A stretch of DNA of 64,000 bases, from positions 90,384 to 154,383 of the forward strand of contig CAIYRS010000043.1 of the NCBI GenBank assembly GCA_903928685.1. The letters are read 5' to 3'. The stretch's first letter is position 1; the number at the start of each line of letters is the position of its first letter. The notes under the pieces are model-generated. The model had not been told where the DNA came from, made no database searches, and was given only the letters and a program-made list of their open reading frames with translations. Source of the stretch: an uncultured Methylococcaceae bacterium. GTDB taxonomy: Bacteria; Pseudomonadota; Gammaproteobacteria; Methylococcales; Methylomonadaceae. The position numbers and the translations under genes were made by a program. Of the stretch, positions 47,923-57,818 are shown one piece after another.

Positions 47923-48840
47923 TCATGCACTTCTTTTTTTTGCTCTTGGATGGGTTTTATCATAAATTTCAGCAAGATGCTGAAAATCCAAATGCGTATA
48001 GATTTGCGTAGTGCTGATATTGCTATGGCCCAACAATTCCTGTACCGCCCGTAAATCTTGGCTGGCTTCAAGTAAATGTCCGGCAAAAGAATGCCTTAAC
48101 ATGTGCGGATGGATATGCCCGTCGATACCTTTTTTAATGCACCAATCTTTAAGCCTTAATTGAATACTCCGCGTACCCAAGCGCCCACCACGGTTACCCA
48201 AAAATAAGGCGACCTCATCATCCTTGGCAAATTGTTGGCGTACAGCTAGCCAAGCATTTAATGCCGACATCGCTTTCCCGCCAATTGGCAACATTCTGGA
48301 TTTTTTACCCTTACCCAGACGAACCATCAAATCCGCACCCTGCCAATCAATATCCAGCACATCCAAGACCGCAAGCTCACTCAAGCGCAAGCCAGAGGAA
48401 TAAAACAGCTCAAACATTGCGACATCACGAATTTCCAGATTTGAACTGGTGCCCGCCTGCAAAAAACCAGCAACTTGGTCAACATCCAAGGTTTTTGGCA
48501 ACTTTCTCGCCTGCTTGGGAGCTTTTAAATGCCGCGCCGGATTAATGACGGCTTGCTGGTGGCTAAGTAAATATTGATAAAAACCGCGAATTGCCGACAA
48601 CTCGCGCTGCAAGCTTTTGCTAGATAAACCTTGGCGATGACGCTGGGCAATGTGGTTACGGACATCGGCGACAGTCACTTCGTGCCAAGAAGAAATCGCT
48701 GGCGTAATCTTGGTAAGGCAATATTGCCTAAATACACCAAGATCATGACTATAAGCGGATAAGGTATGTTTTGAGGCGTGGCTCTCTACCAGCAATTGCT
48801 GTAAGTAACTCGCCAACAAAGCTTCCGCATCGGGGTGCAT
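47923..48840 (-). CDS. xerC: Tyrosine recombinase XerC
   Basis: A 305 aa site-specific recombinase that resolves chromosome dimers at dif with XerD. An N-terminal SAM-like DNA-binding domain (residues 1-90) is followed by the catalytic domain with Arg in SSGLRLSEL, HxxR in HPHMLRHSFAGHLLE, the second His in LLGHSNIS and Tyr nucleophile in TTQIYTHLD. The family context dapF-DUF484-xerC decides XerC over XerD. Start and the previous stop overlap by one base. Confidence 0.94.
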   Translation of the reverse strand: MHPDAEALLASYLQQLLVESHASKHTLSAYSHDLGVFRQYCLTKITPAISSWHEVTVADVRNHIAQRHRQGLSSKSLQRELSAIRGFYQYLLSHQQAVINPARHLKAPKQARKLPKTLDVDQVAGFLQAGTSSNLEIRDVAMFELFYSSGLRLSELAVLDVLDIDWQGADLMVRLGKGKKSRMLPIGGKAMSALNAWLAVRQQFAKDDEVALFLGNRGGRLGTRSIQLRLKDWCIKKGIDGHIHPHMLRHSFAGHLLEASQDLRAVQELLGHSNISTTQIYTHLDFQHLAEIYDKTHPRAKKRSA

Positions 48841-50351
48841 TACGGTTGTTGTAACAAAGAAATAAGCCGCGTGCCGATCAACTCGCTCATTTGTGTTAAG
48901 AACAGCGTCCCCATACTATGATGAAAACGACCTTCTTCACGGCTACCTATCACAAACAAACCTTCCAATTCGGTAAAATTCATCGGCACAATCGCTGCCG
49001 ATTGAACTGCCAATGCCGAATCGCCAAACAACACCCGCGCCTGCGCCAAAGTTGGTCGACCACAACTAGGATAATTACCGGACAACACATTCAGAAACGG
49101 CTTTAACGCCTCACTGCCCGGCTGAAGAAAAACTTCTGGCAAGCTAGCGACAGGCTGGTCGCGGATGATCCGCAAGGCCACAAAATCGGTCAGGAAATAT
49201 TCGGACAAGACTATATCCAAATTAGTGACCACTTCTTCCAAGGAGCAAGCATCCAATAACGCCAAAGTCAGCTTGTGCATACGGGTAAACGCGGTATCGT
49301 TTTCCCTAGCGATTTCTATCAAAGTAGTCAGCTGGCTTTCCATTTCATGATGACGCCCCCTAAACAATTCCAACTGTTTGGAAATTAACGATACCGCACT
49401 GCCGCTAGGATGCGGGATGTGCATCTGCTCCAACAAGCTCAAATGCGCGTTGAAAAAATCCGGATGTTGTTGCAAATACCGCTCAACCTGCACAGCCGTC
49501 ATATCCCGCGTTTCTGGTGTGCCGCCTATCTGAATAGCGCCATCGTAAACCGTTACCGCCGGCCCAGTCATAAATACGGGCGTGCCTCGACCAGACCAGA
49601 CTATTTTTAGCGTACCGCCGGGTAAATCTACCCAAACTTCCTGATCCAACAAATTCTGCTCTATGCCGATAACCACCGCCGCACACGCGCCGCTACCACA
49701 GGCCAAAGTTTCTGCTGCACCACGCTCATAAACGCGTAGCTTAATATGTTGCCTATCGACAACCTGCATAAAGCCAACATTCACCCGCTCTGGAAACATC
49801 GCATGGCTTTCCAGCAACTTACCCAATTCAGCAACTGGCGCGGTTTTAATGTCATTCACCAGTATCACCGCATGGGGATTGCCCATGGAAACCGCACCAA
49901 ACGCCTTTTCAGCATTATTAAAACTGACACTATAAAACTTGGCTTCTTGCTCGGCGATTAATGGGATTTCCGCTGGTGCATGACGCGGCACGCCCATATT
50001 CACGGTAATCAAATCGTCTTCATCAAAACGCAAGGTCAATTGCCCGGCATTGGTATCAACACAAATTTCGTCTTTATCTGACAGCTTTTTATCGCGGACA
50101 AAACGCGCAAAGCAGCGCGCGCCATTGCCGCACTGGGAGACTTCGCTGCCATCGGCATTAAAAATCCGATATTTAAAATCTGCGGTTGCTGTTATTGGTA
50201 ATCCAACCACTAACAATTGGTCGAAGCCAATACCGAAATTGCGGTCAGAAAGCTGAAGTATTTGTTCGGCGTCTAAATCAAAAGCTTTTTTGGTGGCATC
50301 AATGACAACAAAATCGTTGCCCAGTCCGTGCATTTTTGTGAAATTAATCAT
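48840..50351 (-). CDS. dapF: Diaminopimelate epimerase fused to DUF484
   Basis: A 503 aa single frame. Residues 1 to about 278 are DapF, which converts LL- to meso-diaminopimelate for lysine and peptidoglycan; the two active-site Cys are in [13 protein letters not shown] and [12 protein letters not shown]. Residues about 287-503 are a DUF484 domain ([22 protein letters not shown]; then a coiled coil and a GAF-like fold), usually encoded by the next gene, ahead of xerC. Here the dapF stop is missing and the reading frame continues through a short linker ([14 protein letters not shown]). An internal ATG at the DUF484 start could also allow separate production. Confidence 0.92.
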   Translation of the reverse strand: MINFTKMHGLGNDFVVIDATKKAFDLDAEQILQLSDRNFGIGFDQLLVVGLPITATADFKYRIFNADGSEVSQCGNGARCFARFVRDKKLSDKDEICVDTNAGQLTLRFDEDDLITVNMGVPRHAPAEIPLIAEQEAKFYSVSFNNAEKAFGAVSMGNPHAVILVNDIKTAPVAELGKLLESHAMFPERVNVGFMQVVDRQHIKLRVYERGAAETLACGSGACAAVVIGIEQNLLDQEVWVDLPGGTLKIVWSGRGTPVFMTGPAVTVYDGAIQIGGTPETRDMTAVQVERYLQQHPDFFNAHLSLLEQMHIPHPSGSAVSLISKQLELFRGRHHEMESQLTTLIEIARENDTAFTRMHKLTLALLDACSLEEVVTNLDIVLSEYFLTDFVALRIIRDQPVASLPEVFLQPGSEALKPFLNVLSGNYPSCGRPTLAQARVLFGDSALAVQSAAIVPMNFTELEGLFVIGSREEGRFHHSMGTLFLTQMSELIGTRLISLLQQP

Positions 50352-50463
50352 TTAACCTAGCATCGTTTACAAAGGGTTATACAAATATTCAGGCTAACGG
50401 CGACAGCCTGAACAGCTTAAGTCTCGGTACTGGCAATCACTTTACACATCGACCTTTCAGGTT

Positions 50464-51231
50464 TTAAAAACCTGAAAACACCTTTTCCACCCGCAATAAA
50501 TCCTCGGCGGTATCAACACCAGCAGCAGGCGGCGCGGCAACTACTTGCACGCGGATGGCCTCTCCATGCCACAAAATCCGCAATTGCTCTAAGGATTCCA
50601 CGGTTTCCAACAACGATGGCTGCCATTGGCAGTAACGGTTTAAAAACGCCACGGTATACGCATACATGCCGATATGCCGCAAATACGGCATTGCCGTGGT
50701 TGGCTGCCCGCCCTCGCCAGAAAAGGCACCGCGCTCCCAAGGGATGGGCGCACGGCTAAAATACAAGGCGTTGCCACTCTTATCCAACACCACTTTAACG
50801 GCATTGGCATTAAAGATTTCATCGCTATCGGTAATTGCCGCCGCCAAAGTAGCTATGCCTGCCTGTTGTTGCCCAGCTAAGGCATCGGCGACCGTACGGA
50901 TATACTCTGGCGGAATCAAGGGTTCGTCACCTTGTAGATTAACGATAATGTCATCCTGATGCCAACCGCAAATAGCCGCCACTTCGGCAATGCGTTCCGT
51001 ACCGCTCTGATGGTCAGCGCGGGTCATGACGGCATTAATGCCCAATGCCTGCACAGTATCCAGAATGCGTTGGTCATCCGTAGCAACCACAATCTCGTCG
51101 GCTTGCGCTTCTTTGGCGCGTTCACAAACATGGGCAATCATCGGTTTGCCCGCAATCGCCAGCAACGGCTTGCCTGGCAATCGGGTTGAGCCATAACGCG
51201 CCGGAATGACTACTTTAAAACCACCACTCAT
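50464..51231 (-). CDS. kdsB: CMP-KDO synthetase
   Basis: A 255 aa enzyme that activates KDO for lipopolysaccharide inner core. The nucleotide loop is [14 protein letters not shown] at the N-terminus, and the segments [23 protein letters not shown] and [13 protein letters not shown] are characteristic. It ends the minus-strand run exbB-exbD-lpxK-trm112-kdsB, overlapping trm112 by four bases. Confidence 0.96.
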   Translation of the reverse strand: MSGGFKVVIPARYGSTRLPGKPLLAIAGKPMIAHVCERAKEAQADEIVVATDDQRILDTVQALGINAVMTRADHQSGTERIAEVAAICGWHQDDIIVNLQGDEPLIPPEYIRTVADALAGQQQAGIATLAAAITDSDEIFNANAVKVVLDKSGNALYFSRAPIPWERGAFSGEGGQPTTAMPYLRHIGMYAYTVAFLNRYCQWQPSLLETVESLEQLRILWHGEAIRVQVVAAPPAAGVDTAEDLLRVEKVFSGF

Positions 51232-51422
51232 TTGTATAAGGCTTCCGTTTCTTCATCGCTTAAATTGCGCGCTTCGTCTTCCAACATCACCGGAATATCA
51301 TCGCGGATAGGGAAAGCCAAGCGGTCTGCACGGCAAATCAATTCTTGTTGGTCTTTAAAATACCGCAACGGGCTTTTGCAAATGGGACATGCCAGAATAT
51401 CCAGCAAGGCTTTGTCTATCAT
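51228..51422 (-). CDS. Trm112 family protein
   Basis: A 64 aa YcaR/Trm112-like protein: [17 protein letters not shown], then [22 protein letters not shown]. One Cys pair (CPIC) is kept; the partner position has a single Cys (LICRADRL), so a full zinc ribbon may not form. It is always found between lpxK and kdsB in this type of operon. Overlaps both neighbours by four bases. Confidence 0.93.
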   Translation of the reverse strand: MIDKALLDILACPICKSPLRYFKDQQELICRADRLAFPIRDDIPVMLEDEARNLSDEETEALYK

Positions 51423-52411
51423 AATTTTCTCTTTAATAAGTTAAGTAATTTTTCGGCAAATGCCGCTTCTGGCTCAGCCACCACAGGCACAGACCAATGC
51501 TGTACCGTGGCAAATGCGCGGCATTTAACCGCATCTTTTTCAGTCATTAACACTGGCTGCTGATCGCCAAAATTTATATCTTGCGCTTGATAACAGTAAT
51601 GGTCGGGAAATGGGTGATTTTTGCAGCTGATACCTGCGGCAGCCAATTTATTAAAAAACCGCTGCGGATTACCAATACCCGCCAGCGCATGGCTAGCGAT
51701 ACCGACAAACGCGCTTAAAGTCCGTTGTTCGCCACTGACTAAATTGACGGCAACATCACCAAGCAACTGCATAGAAAACTCGTGGTCAGCGGATTTTTCA
51801 CCATTAACGACAACCATATCCACGCTTTCCAGACGGTTGATGGGTTCACGCAACGGCCCAGCAGGCAAACAATAACCATTGCCAAAGCGGCGCTCGCCAT
51901 CAATCACCACAATCTCCAACGTACGCGCCAAAGCATAATGCTGCAAACCATCATCCGATAACAACACATCACAATCATTAGCTTGTAATAAGGCCTGTGC
52001 CGCCGCCACACGCAATGGCCCAACCACCACCGGACAGCCCGATTGCTTTGCCATCAACACCGCTTCATCGCCCACCTCGGCAACATCGCTATCGGCAGTG
52101 ACCGCCAAAGGCCAAACGCTTGCCTGCCCGCCATAACCACGGCTGATAATGCCGGGTTTAAAACCTTGTTGGCGCAAATACCTTGCCATCCAAATCACCA
52201 GCGGGGTTTTACCGGTGCCTCCCACGGTGATATTACCGACCACAACCACAGGTACGGGCAAGCGCTGGCTTTTCAGCACACCTATCTTATAGAGGAATTT
52301 GCGGAAACGGACAACATCGCTGTACAAAAAACCCAGCGGCATTAACCACGCGCCAGTAATCGGGTCTTTATACCAAATATGTTGCACTAGCCGCGCGAGG
52401 GTCTTGTTCAT
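51419..52411 (-). CDS. lpxK: Tetraacyldisaccharide 4'-kinase
   Basis: A 330 aa inner-membrane-associated kinase that phosphorylates the lipid A disaccharide. The P-loop is [17 protein letters not shown], preceded by the N-terminal hydrophobic region ([15 protein letters not shown]). The conserved [12 protein letters not shown] and the C-terminal [12 protein letters not shown] and [11 protein letters not shown] motifs are present. It overlaps exbD and trm112. In many relatives msbA sits in front; here the ExbBD pair takes that place. Confidence 0.95.
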   Translation of the reverse strand: MNKTLARLVQHIWYKDPITGAWLMPLGFLYSDVVRFRKFLYKIGVLKSQRLPVPVVVVGNITVGGTGKTPLVIWMARYLRQQGFKPGIISRGYGGQASVWPLAVTADSDVAEVGDEAVLMAKQSGCPVVVGPLRVAAAQALLQANDCDVLLSDDGLQHYALARTLEIVVIDGERRFGNGYCLPAGPLREPINRLESVDMVVVNGEKSADHEFSMQLLGDVAVNLVSGEQRTLSAFVGIASHALAGIGNPQRFFNKLAAAGISCKNHPFPDHYCYQAQDINFGDQQPVLMTEKDAVKCRAFATVQHWSVPVVAEPEAAFAEKLLNLLKRKL

Positions 52412-52845
52412 GGTTTTCCTTGCGGTTGTTCAGCGGCAAACGTGATATGGCTAAAGCCAACCTCACTAGCAGCCTCTAATGCCGTCATCACTGCTTGATG
52501 CGGCGCTTTGCTGTCGGCTTGGATAATCAACGGCGTTTGCTCAGGATGTTCACAATGCTTAGCTAAGGCCCGTTGCAAGGTATCCACACTCTTATTGATA
52601 ACTTCATCCAATTGACCATCGGAACCATCAAGAAAATAATCACCATCTCCATCTATCACTAACGTCAGGGTGGTATCTTCTGCCGATATTGCCATGCCAT
52701 TGGCTTGCGGCAATTTGATTTTTATCGATGACTTTTGGTTAAAGGTACTGCTGACCATAAAAAAGAACAGCAATAACAACACCACATCAACCATCGATGT
52801 AACCGAAATTTCCGGTAATGGGCGTTTTTTACGCTGAAACTTCAC
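52408..52845 (-). CDS. exbD: ExbD/TolR family biopolymer transport protein
   Basis: 145 aa with one membrane segment (VTSMVDVVLLLLFFFMVSSTF) that holds the conserved Asp of proton-driven stator proteins, then a periplasmic domain. It overlaps the ExbB/TolQ-like gene by four bases and lpxK by four bases. Whether it serves TonB uptake or lipid A-linked envelope work cannot be told from the sequence. Confidence 0.92.
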   Translation of the reverse strand: MKFQRKKRPLPEISVTSMVDVVLLLLFFFMVSSTFNQKSSIKIKLPQANGMAISAEDTTLTLVIDGDGDYFLDGSDGQLDEVINKSVDTLQRALAKHCEHPEQTPLIIQADSKAPHQAVMTALEAASEVGFSHITFAAEQPQGKP

Positions 52846-53459
52846 AGCACAGCCTCACGCTGCCCATGAATAATATCGACCAACTTTAAGGCCTCGGCTT
52901 CCATCGTGACCACATACTCATCCACCAAGCGTTCAAAATAGCGATGGAAAACCACACTGGGAATCGCCACCACCAAACCCGCCGCCGTGGTAATTAAGGC
53001 CACAGAAATGCCGCCAGCCAATAGCGTAGGATCACCCACACCATTAGAGACAATGGACGAAAACGCCTGAATCATACCGACTACCGTACCCAACAAGCCC
53101 AGCAACGGCGCAATAGTAGCAATCGTGCCTAAGGTATTCAGAAACCGTTCCAGCCGATGCACCACCTGCCGCCCCGCTTCCTCGATACATTCCTTCATCA
53201 CATCGCGCCCGTGGTGGCTATTGACTAAACCTGCCGCCAACACAAAACCCAGCGACGAACCATTACGCAAGCGCCGTAAGGTCGGCTCATCAAACTTTCT
53301 TTCCCGCCATAAGCGCCACACTTGCGCCAGCAACTCCGGCGGCAACACCTTAAGTTTTTGTAAGCTCCAAAACCGCTCAACAATAATCGCCATAGCCACC
53401 ACCGAACAAGCCAGGATGGGAAGCATTAACCAGCCGCCACTTTGTATTATTTCAAACAC
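52842..53459 (-). CDS. exbB: ExbB/TolQ/MotA family proton channel protein
   Basis: 205 aa with three membrane segments: one at the N-terminus (WLMLPILACSVVAMAIIVE) and a pair in the C-terminal half (TLGTIATIAPLLGLLGTVVGM and LLAGGISVALITTAAGLVVAIP), the MotA/TolQ/ExbB pattern. With ExbD it forms the proton-driven motor unit. First gene of the exbB-exbD-lpxK-trm112-kdsB run. Confidence 0.93.
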   Translation of the reverse strand: MFEIIQSGGWLMLPILACSVVAMAIIVERFWSLQKLKVLPPELLAQVWRLWRERKFDEPTLRRLRNGSSLGFVLAAGLVNSHHGRDVMKECIEEAGRQVVHRLERFLNTLGTIATIAPLLGLLGTVVGMIQAFSSIVSNGVGDPTLLAGGISVALITTAAGLVVAIPSVVFHRYFERLVDEYVVTMEAEALKLVDIIHGQREAVL

Positions 53460-53506
53460 ATTATTTCCTGTAGTTAGTTAACAACACTTTGATGCCCAAC
53501 CGCATT

Positions 53507-54670
53507 TTAACCTAAGCATTGTACGGCTTCGGCTTTTTCACGGCCTATCCAAATAAAAGCCGCCAGAAACGCCAAACAACCCGATGCTGCACCGATGGCA
53601 AACACCAGCTCGCCACCCAATAACTCCCAAAAATAACCGCTGTACAGACTACCGACCATACCGCCCAAGCCCATACACAACCCCGCATACAAAGCTTGGC
53701 CTTTGCCTTGGTGACGCGAGCCAAAATAATTTTGCACCAAATGGATAGCCGCCACATGGGTACTGCCAAAGGAAGCAGCATGCAGCAACTGCGCCAACAG
53801 CAACAGCCATAAATTATCCGCACACCAAGCAATCAACTGCCAACGGACTACCGCCAGAAAAATACTACACAACAGAATATGCCGCAAGGAAACCCGCGCC
53901 AGCAGCGGCTTCATAAACACAAACAGCACAATCTCCGCCACCACACCCAACGCCCACAAACCGCCTATTAAGGTTGACGAATAAGCGTGGTTTTTTAGAT
54001 ACAGCGAATAAAACACATAATACGGTGCATGAGCCGATTGCATCAGCATACCCACCAACCAAAACGCCAGCACCGCAGGCTTAGTGACAATCTTCCAGAT
54101 ACCTTCCGCTTCCTCGCCGTGATGGCTAGGCCGCGCATCCGGCACCAACAGCGACACCAACCAAATCCCCACCAGCAACGCCGTAATCGCGGCAGGCAAT
54201 AAAGCAATCGGATAAACATCCAACAAGCGCCCAACCCCAAGCACCGCCAAAATAAAGCCGATAGAACCCCATAAGCGAATTTGGCTATAACGGTGCGGTT
54301 GGTCTTTTAAGTGGAATAAAGTCGCCGCCTCAAACTGTGGTAAGGCCGCATTCCAGAAAAAACTGAAACCGACAGTAATCACCGCAAACCACAAATAACC
54401 CTGAAAAAACAAAAAACCCGCAAACAACACCGCCGCAAAAAACGATGCCAAACGGATAATAAACAAACTCTTACCAGATCGATCCGCCAACCAACCCCAC
54501 AAACCCGGCGCGATAATCTTTGTGCCAATCAACAACGCCGACAACTGCCCAATCTCCGCCGGATTGTAACCCGCATCCTTTAAATACAAACTCCAATACG
54601 GAATAAAGCTGCCGACAGTGGCGAAATAAAAAAAATAAAAACCAGATAACCGCCAATAAGGGATAGTCAT
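53507..54670 (-). CDS. MFS transporter (HcaT/LacY-like)
   Basis: A 387 aa 12-helix major facilitator. The N-terminus PYWRLSGFYFFYFATVGSF and YWSLYLKDAGYNPAEIGQLSAL, plus SQIRLWGSIGFILAVLG and the C-terminal HAASFGSTHVAAIHLVQNYF, fit the MFS_1-like (HcaT/nucleoside:H+ symporter-like) group common next to housekeeping genes in Gammaproteobacteria. Substrate unknown. It is the last gene before the restriction-modification island. Confidence 0.85.
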   Translation of the reverse strand: MTIPYWRLSGFYFFYFATVGSFIPYWSLYLKDAGYNPAEIGQLSALLIGTKIIAPGLWGWLADRSGKSLFIIRLASFFAAVLFAGFLFFQGYLWFAVITVGFSFFWNAALPQFEAATLFHLKDQPHRYSQIRLWGSIGFILAVLGVGRLLDVYPIALLPAAITALLVGIWLVSLLVPDARPSHHGEEAEGIWKIVTKPAVLAFWLVGMLMQSAHAPYYVFYSLYLKNHAYSSTLIGGLWALGVVAEIVLFVFMKPLLARVSLRHILLCSIFLAVVRWQLIAWCADNLWLLLLAQLLHAASFGSTHVAAIHLVQNYFGSRHQGKGQALYAGLCMGLGGMVGSLYSGYFWELLGGELVFAIGAASGCLAFLAAFIWIGREKAEAVQCLG

Positions 54671-54840
54671 GAAAATAATCAGGAAAAGATAAACAAGAGG
54701 AAAATCACGTTGGGGGGATTATGGCGTAGAGTTTCGGCAATATCTACTGTTCTGGAAACAGCGGGGCGGGATTTAGCCTGCCCTGCCAACACTAGAATGG
54801 GGCTAATAGCAGGCCAAAAGCGTTTAAACATTTGCACCGG

Positions 54841-54862
54841 AGTCCAAAACAAGTTTTGGACT
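54841..54862. repeat. AGTCCAAAACAAGTTTTGGACT palindrome
   Basis: Second member of the 22 bp palindrome family (arms AGTCCAAAAC/GTTTTGGACT). It sits at the left edge of the restriction island, in a 240-base gap between the MFS gene and the EcoRII-like gene that has no other feature I can identify. Confidence 0.7.
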
Positions 54863-54910
54863 TATCCATACCGATTTGATTGAAAATATACCTTAATTGC
54901 TAGCAATAAA

Positions 54911-56134
54911 TTATTGAAGCTGTTTAACAAAGCTAATAAACGCCGACAAATCCATCAGCCAATCCCGCTGTTTTTCACCATAAGACAAATGCAACCGACT
55001 TGGCAAAACCAACTGTAAATTTTTGGCTTGCATTTCGTTGGTTTGGTTAACGCTGATTGCCGCTTCCAGTGTTAAAAGATGCTTTTGTTCGATACGGTTG
55101 GCTTCTGCCAGCACCTGCCGCCAACGGTCTTTGCAGGTTGATTTTACGCCTAGCATAGTCAGTTTAAGGGGATCAAATTCAGGATTGTGGTATTCGGTAT
55201 GCCCTGGAAATAAAAAATCCGGTTTGGTTTTATTCTCGGTGACGGCGGTTCTGGAATGCCGTAAACCGAACCCAACAAATATACATTCCAAATGGTTTTC
55301 CAGTGCAAGACCAACGCGGCTTTTACGACGGTTTTGTACCGATAAGGAAAAACTGATGAAGCCGTCCACATCGCCATCAAAGCCTTGGGCGAGCCTGTCG
55401 CCGATAAAATGCCTTTCTAGGGTGCGGAATAAAACCTCTTCCCGTTCTAACCAAGCCATCAGAACATCATCTGCGCCATCTTGTGGGTTAATATCTTTTA
55501 AAGTAGATCGGGCAAACGCTGAAAACTCTTTTGTAGTGGGAAAACTGCCTTTGAATTTCTCCAGCATTATATCCAACCACGTTTCTTCGCTGGTTTCGAC
55601 GACAACGCCAATGCTTTCAAGAATAAATCGAGAGGCAAACTCAATCCTATCCTGTTCGGTTTCCAAATCTTCACGAATTGAAAAACCAGGGTGGCTTACA
55701 TCAGAAAATCCAAATAGCCACATAATTTGCTTAGCAATCGTTGTTTCTTGCTCTGCAACTATTGCCAACAGAGTATTGTCTGGCCGTTTTGCAATTAGTA
55801 GTAAGTCGCCAACAGACGCACATTGAGAAACTTGGTTTGTTGGGAAATAAAGGCGATATTCCCAACGCATAACGCCCCTTTCCAATCGCGCTTTTTGCCT
55901 TGCATCGTACCAAGTCAGAAAACCATCTTCGATAATAGGGTCGTCCTCATAGTCTGTGAGATATAAAAATTTGGCTTCATATCTCACTTTACCTTCTGGC
56001 TCTCCGAGTATTTCACGCAAGCCCTCAACACCATTAAATTCATGTTGGTGTGAAGTCATTATGTCCACTTCAACCGTGCTAAGCCGCTTTAAGGCAACGC
56101 CATCAAAATACTGCGAAAGATACCCTTTTTTCAT
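54911..56134 (-). CDS. EcoRII-like type II restriction endonuclease
   Basis: 407 aa. The C-terminal third is an EcoRII-C catalytic domain: a Glu in ALENHLECIFVGF, then KPDFLFPG and LGVKSTCKDRWRQVLAEAN, the PD...K core of EcoRII. Residues about 1-175 correspond to the EcoRII-N effector-binding domain (DFLTWYDARQKARLERG..., LLLIAKRPDNTLLAIVA). EcoRII cuts CCWGG and needs a second site to activate its catalytic domain. The Dcm-like methyltransferase nearby has matching specificity. Both domains look complete, so it should be active if expressed. Confidence 0.88.
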   Translation of the reverse strand: MKKGYLSQYFDGVALKRLSTVEVDIMTSHQHEFNGVEGLREILGEPEGKVRYEAKFLYLTDYEDDPIIEDGFLTWYDARQKARLERGVMRWEYRLYFPTNQVSQCASVGDLLLIAKRPDNTLLAIVAEQETTIAKQIMWLFGFSDVSHPGFSIREDLETEQDRIEFASRFILESIGVVVETSEETWLDIMLEKFKGSFPTTKEFSAFARSTLKDINPQDGADDVLMAWLEREEVLFRTLERHFIGDRLAQGFDGDVDGFISFSLSVQNRRKSRVGLALENHLECIFVGFGLRHSRTAVTENKTKPDFLFPGHTEYHNPEFDPLKLTMLGVKSTCKDRWRQVLAEANRIEQKHLLTLEAAISVNQTNEMQAKNLQLVLPSRLHLSYGEKQRDWLMDLSAFISFVKQLQ

Positions 56135-56167
56135 TTCATTATTCCCTGCTTGGCTAATGATTAACGT

Positions 56168-56443
56168 TTATGCATCTAGCTTCCAACCCGCGCACTTCAT
56201 AAATATTGGGTAAGCGGCCTCATAAACATCATTGCCAAACTGTTCAAACATATTGCAAAGAATGCGATCTAATTTATTGCACTCATTTTCTGTAAAACAT
56301 TTTTCATTCGAATCAAATGACTCGATAGATTCTGGTGCATCATCAGGATGAAACAGCAATCCGCGAACTGACATTTCAGAAAACCACATTAACATTCCGT
56401 CAAAACTGTTATCGGCAAAATCAGGGATGCGTGATGTGTTCAT
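56168..56443 (-). CDS. Small protein of unknown function between R and M genes
   Basis: A 91 aa acidic protein (MNTSRIPDFADNSFDGMLMWF...) with no domain I recognise and no evident helix-turn-helix. A strong ribosome site (GGAG) lies just before ATG 56443, overlapping the end of the methyltransferase gene, so I prefer this to a TTG start 15 bases further up. Position between the methyltransferase and the endonuclease suggests a role in the restriction system, perhaps control or inhibition, but nothing in the sequence shows this. Confidence 0.6.
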   Translation of the reverse strand: MNTSRIPDFADNSFDGMLMWFSEMSVRGLLFHPDDAPESIESFDSNEKCFTENECNKLDRILCNMFEQFGNDVYEAAYPIFMKCAGWKLDA

Positions 56444-56444
56444 A

Positions 56445-57695
56445 TTATTTCTCCTCAAAGTAATTGCTTATTGGTTTGTTGATAGGATGTACGTTTTCAA
56501 TAATTTTAGGCACGACAATTCTGGCAACTTCGCGGATAACAGGCATAACAACACTATTACCAAATTGGCGATACGCTTGCGTATCGCTCACAGGAATTTT
56601 AAAACTATCAGGAAAGCCCATTAACCTAGCGCATTCCCTAGGCGTCAAACGCCTAGGCCGTTTGCCTTCACCTTGCGATACCAAAATTTCCGAACCATCT
56701 TTGTAATAACGCGCTGACAATGTTCGCGCCACGCTATCGCCTGTCACCAAGCCAAAACCGAAGCCATTTCCCGCCGCCCGATGTTTTGCTGCATAGGCTT
56801 GCAAGTATTCCCATAATTTTGGCGTTAAGGTGTATTTGGGGTTAATAACGGCTTTTTCGCCGATGGTGTAAGGTTCTTCGGCTGCTTCGCTGCCGTCTTG
56901 TGGATGCAGTATGCTGGCAAGGCGTGGGCTTTGGGTTGGTAAGGCTAAGTCGTCCCAAGAAAATTCGGTTTTATCCCGAAAACCAAGAAGAATGATGCGC
57001 TCGCGGTGTTGCGGCACAAAGCGTTGCCCATCGATCACTTTGTAATAAACGTGGTATCCCAATTCGTCGCGCAGGGTTTGCAGGATAACTTTAAACGTAT
57101 TGCCTTTGTCGTGGGAAAGTAGGTTTTTAACGTTTTCCAGCAAAAACGCTTTGGGTTGTTTGGCGGCAATAATGCGGGCGACATCAAAAAACAAAGTGCC
57201 TTGGGTGGCGCATTCAAAGCCATGCGGACGACCTAGGGCATTTTTTTTAGAAACTCCGGCGATACTGAACGGTTGGCAAGGAAAGCCCGCCAACAATACA
57301 TCATGGTTTGGTACATCGTTTTCATCAATTTGAGTGATGTCGCCAACAAAAAGATGTCGGGTATCTTGCGGAAAATTCGCCAGATAGGTTTTTTGGGAAA
57401 AAGCATTCCATTCGCTGGTGAATACGCAATGCCCGCCGTGGGCTTCAAAGCCAAGGCGAATGCCGCCGATACCTGCAAATAAGTCTATAAAAGTAAACAA
57501 ATGGTTATTTTTTTGTTCCGCATCAATCAAAGGGAGTATACGCTGGCGTATAGCATCAGCTAAGTAAGTCGGAGGTTCATTTTCGCCAATTTCCCATCGT
57601 CGTACGGTGCGGGGGTCTACATCAAGAAAACTCGCTATTTCGCCTTGGCTATAACGGATTCTGGCTTGCTTAAGCAGTGTAAGGGATTGGTTCAT
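56445..57695 (-). CDS. Dcm/M.EcoRII-like DNA cytosine-5 methyltransferase
   Basis: 416 aa. A helix-turn-helix region at the N-terminus ([23 protein letters not shown], residues about 15-40) precedes the C5-methyltransferase motifs: [28 protein letters not shown] with the catalytic Cys, [39 protein letters not shown] and [13 protein letters not shown]. The target-recognition region ([22 protein letters not shown]) closely resembles E. coli Dcm and M.EcoRII, which methylate the inner C of CCWGG. The N-terminal domain may repress its own gene, as seen for related enzymes. Confidence 0.92.
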   Translation of the reverse strand: MNQSLTLLKQARIRYSQGEIASFLDVDPRTVRRWEIGENEPPTYLADAIRQRILPLIDAEQKNNHLFTFIDLFAGIGGIRLGFEAHGGHCVFTSEWNAFSQKTYLANFPQDTRHLFVGDITQIDENDVPNHDVLLAGFPCQPFSIAGVSKKNALGRPHGFECATQGTLFFDVARIIAAKQPKAFLLENVKNLLSHDKGNTFKVILQTLRDELGYHVYYKVIDGQRFVPQHRERIILLGFRDKTEFSWDDLALPTQSPRLASILHPQDGSEAAEEPYTIGEKAVINPKYTLTPKLWEYLQAYAAKHRAAGNGFGFGLVTGDSVARTLSARYYKDGSEILVSQGEGKRPRRLTPRECARLMGFPDSFKIPVSDTQAYRQFGNSVVMPVIREVARIVVPKIIENVHPINKPISNYFEEK

Positions 57696-57781
57696 AAGTC
57701 ATAATCTAGGAATATTTTCGGACATTATGGCCTATTTTATACCCAAAAAATAGCGATTTCTGTATCTTTAGCGCATTCGCT

Positions 57782-57818
57782 GCCTACACAAACGGCACTA
57801 GCTATTTTCAGGCATCCC
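57782..57818. repeat. Short duplicate of the second methyltransferase 3' end
   Basis: GCCTACACAAACGGCACTAG at the start plus TTCAGGCATCCC is the same as the 3' end of the methyltransferase at 58794-58831, where it encodes the last residues (GMPEQQLVPFV) and stop. A one-base loss puts this copy out of frame. It abuts the broken start of the receiver/HD-GYP gene. Confidence 0.8.

Noticed and set aside
55023..55826. 267 aa plus-strand frame opposite the EcoRII-like gene
   Set aside because: Shadow frame; serine/arginine-rich without domain, while the minus strand encodes a clear endonuclease.
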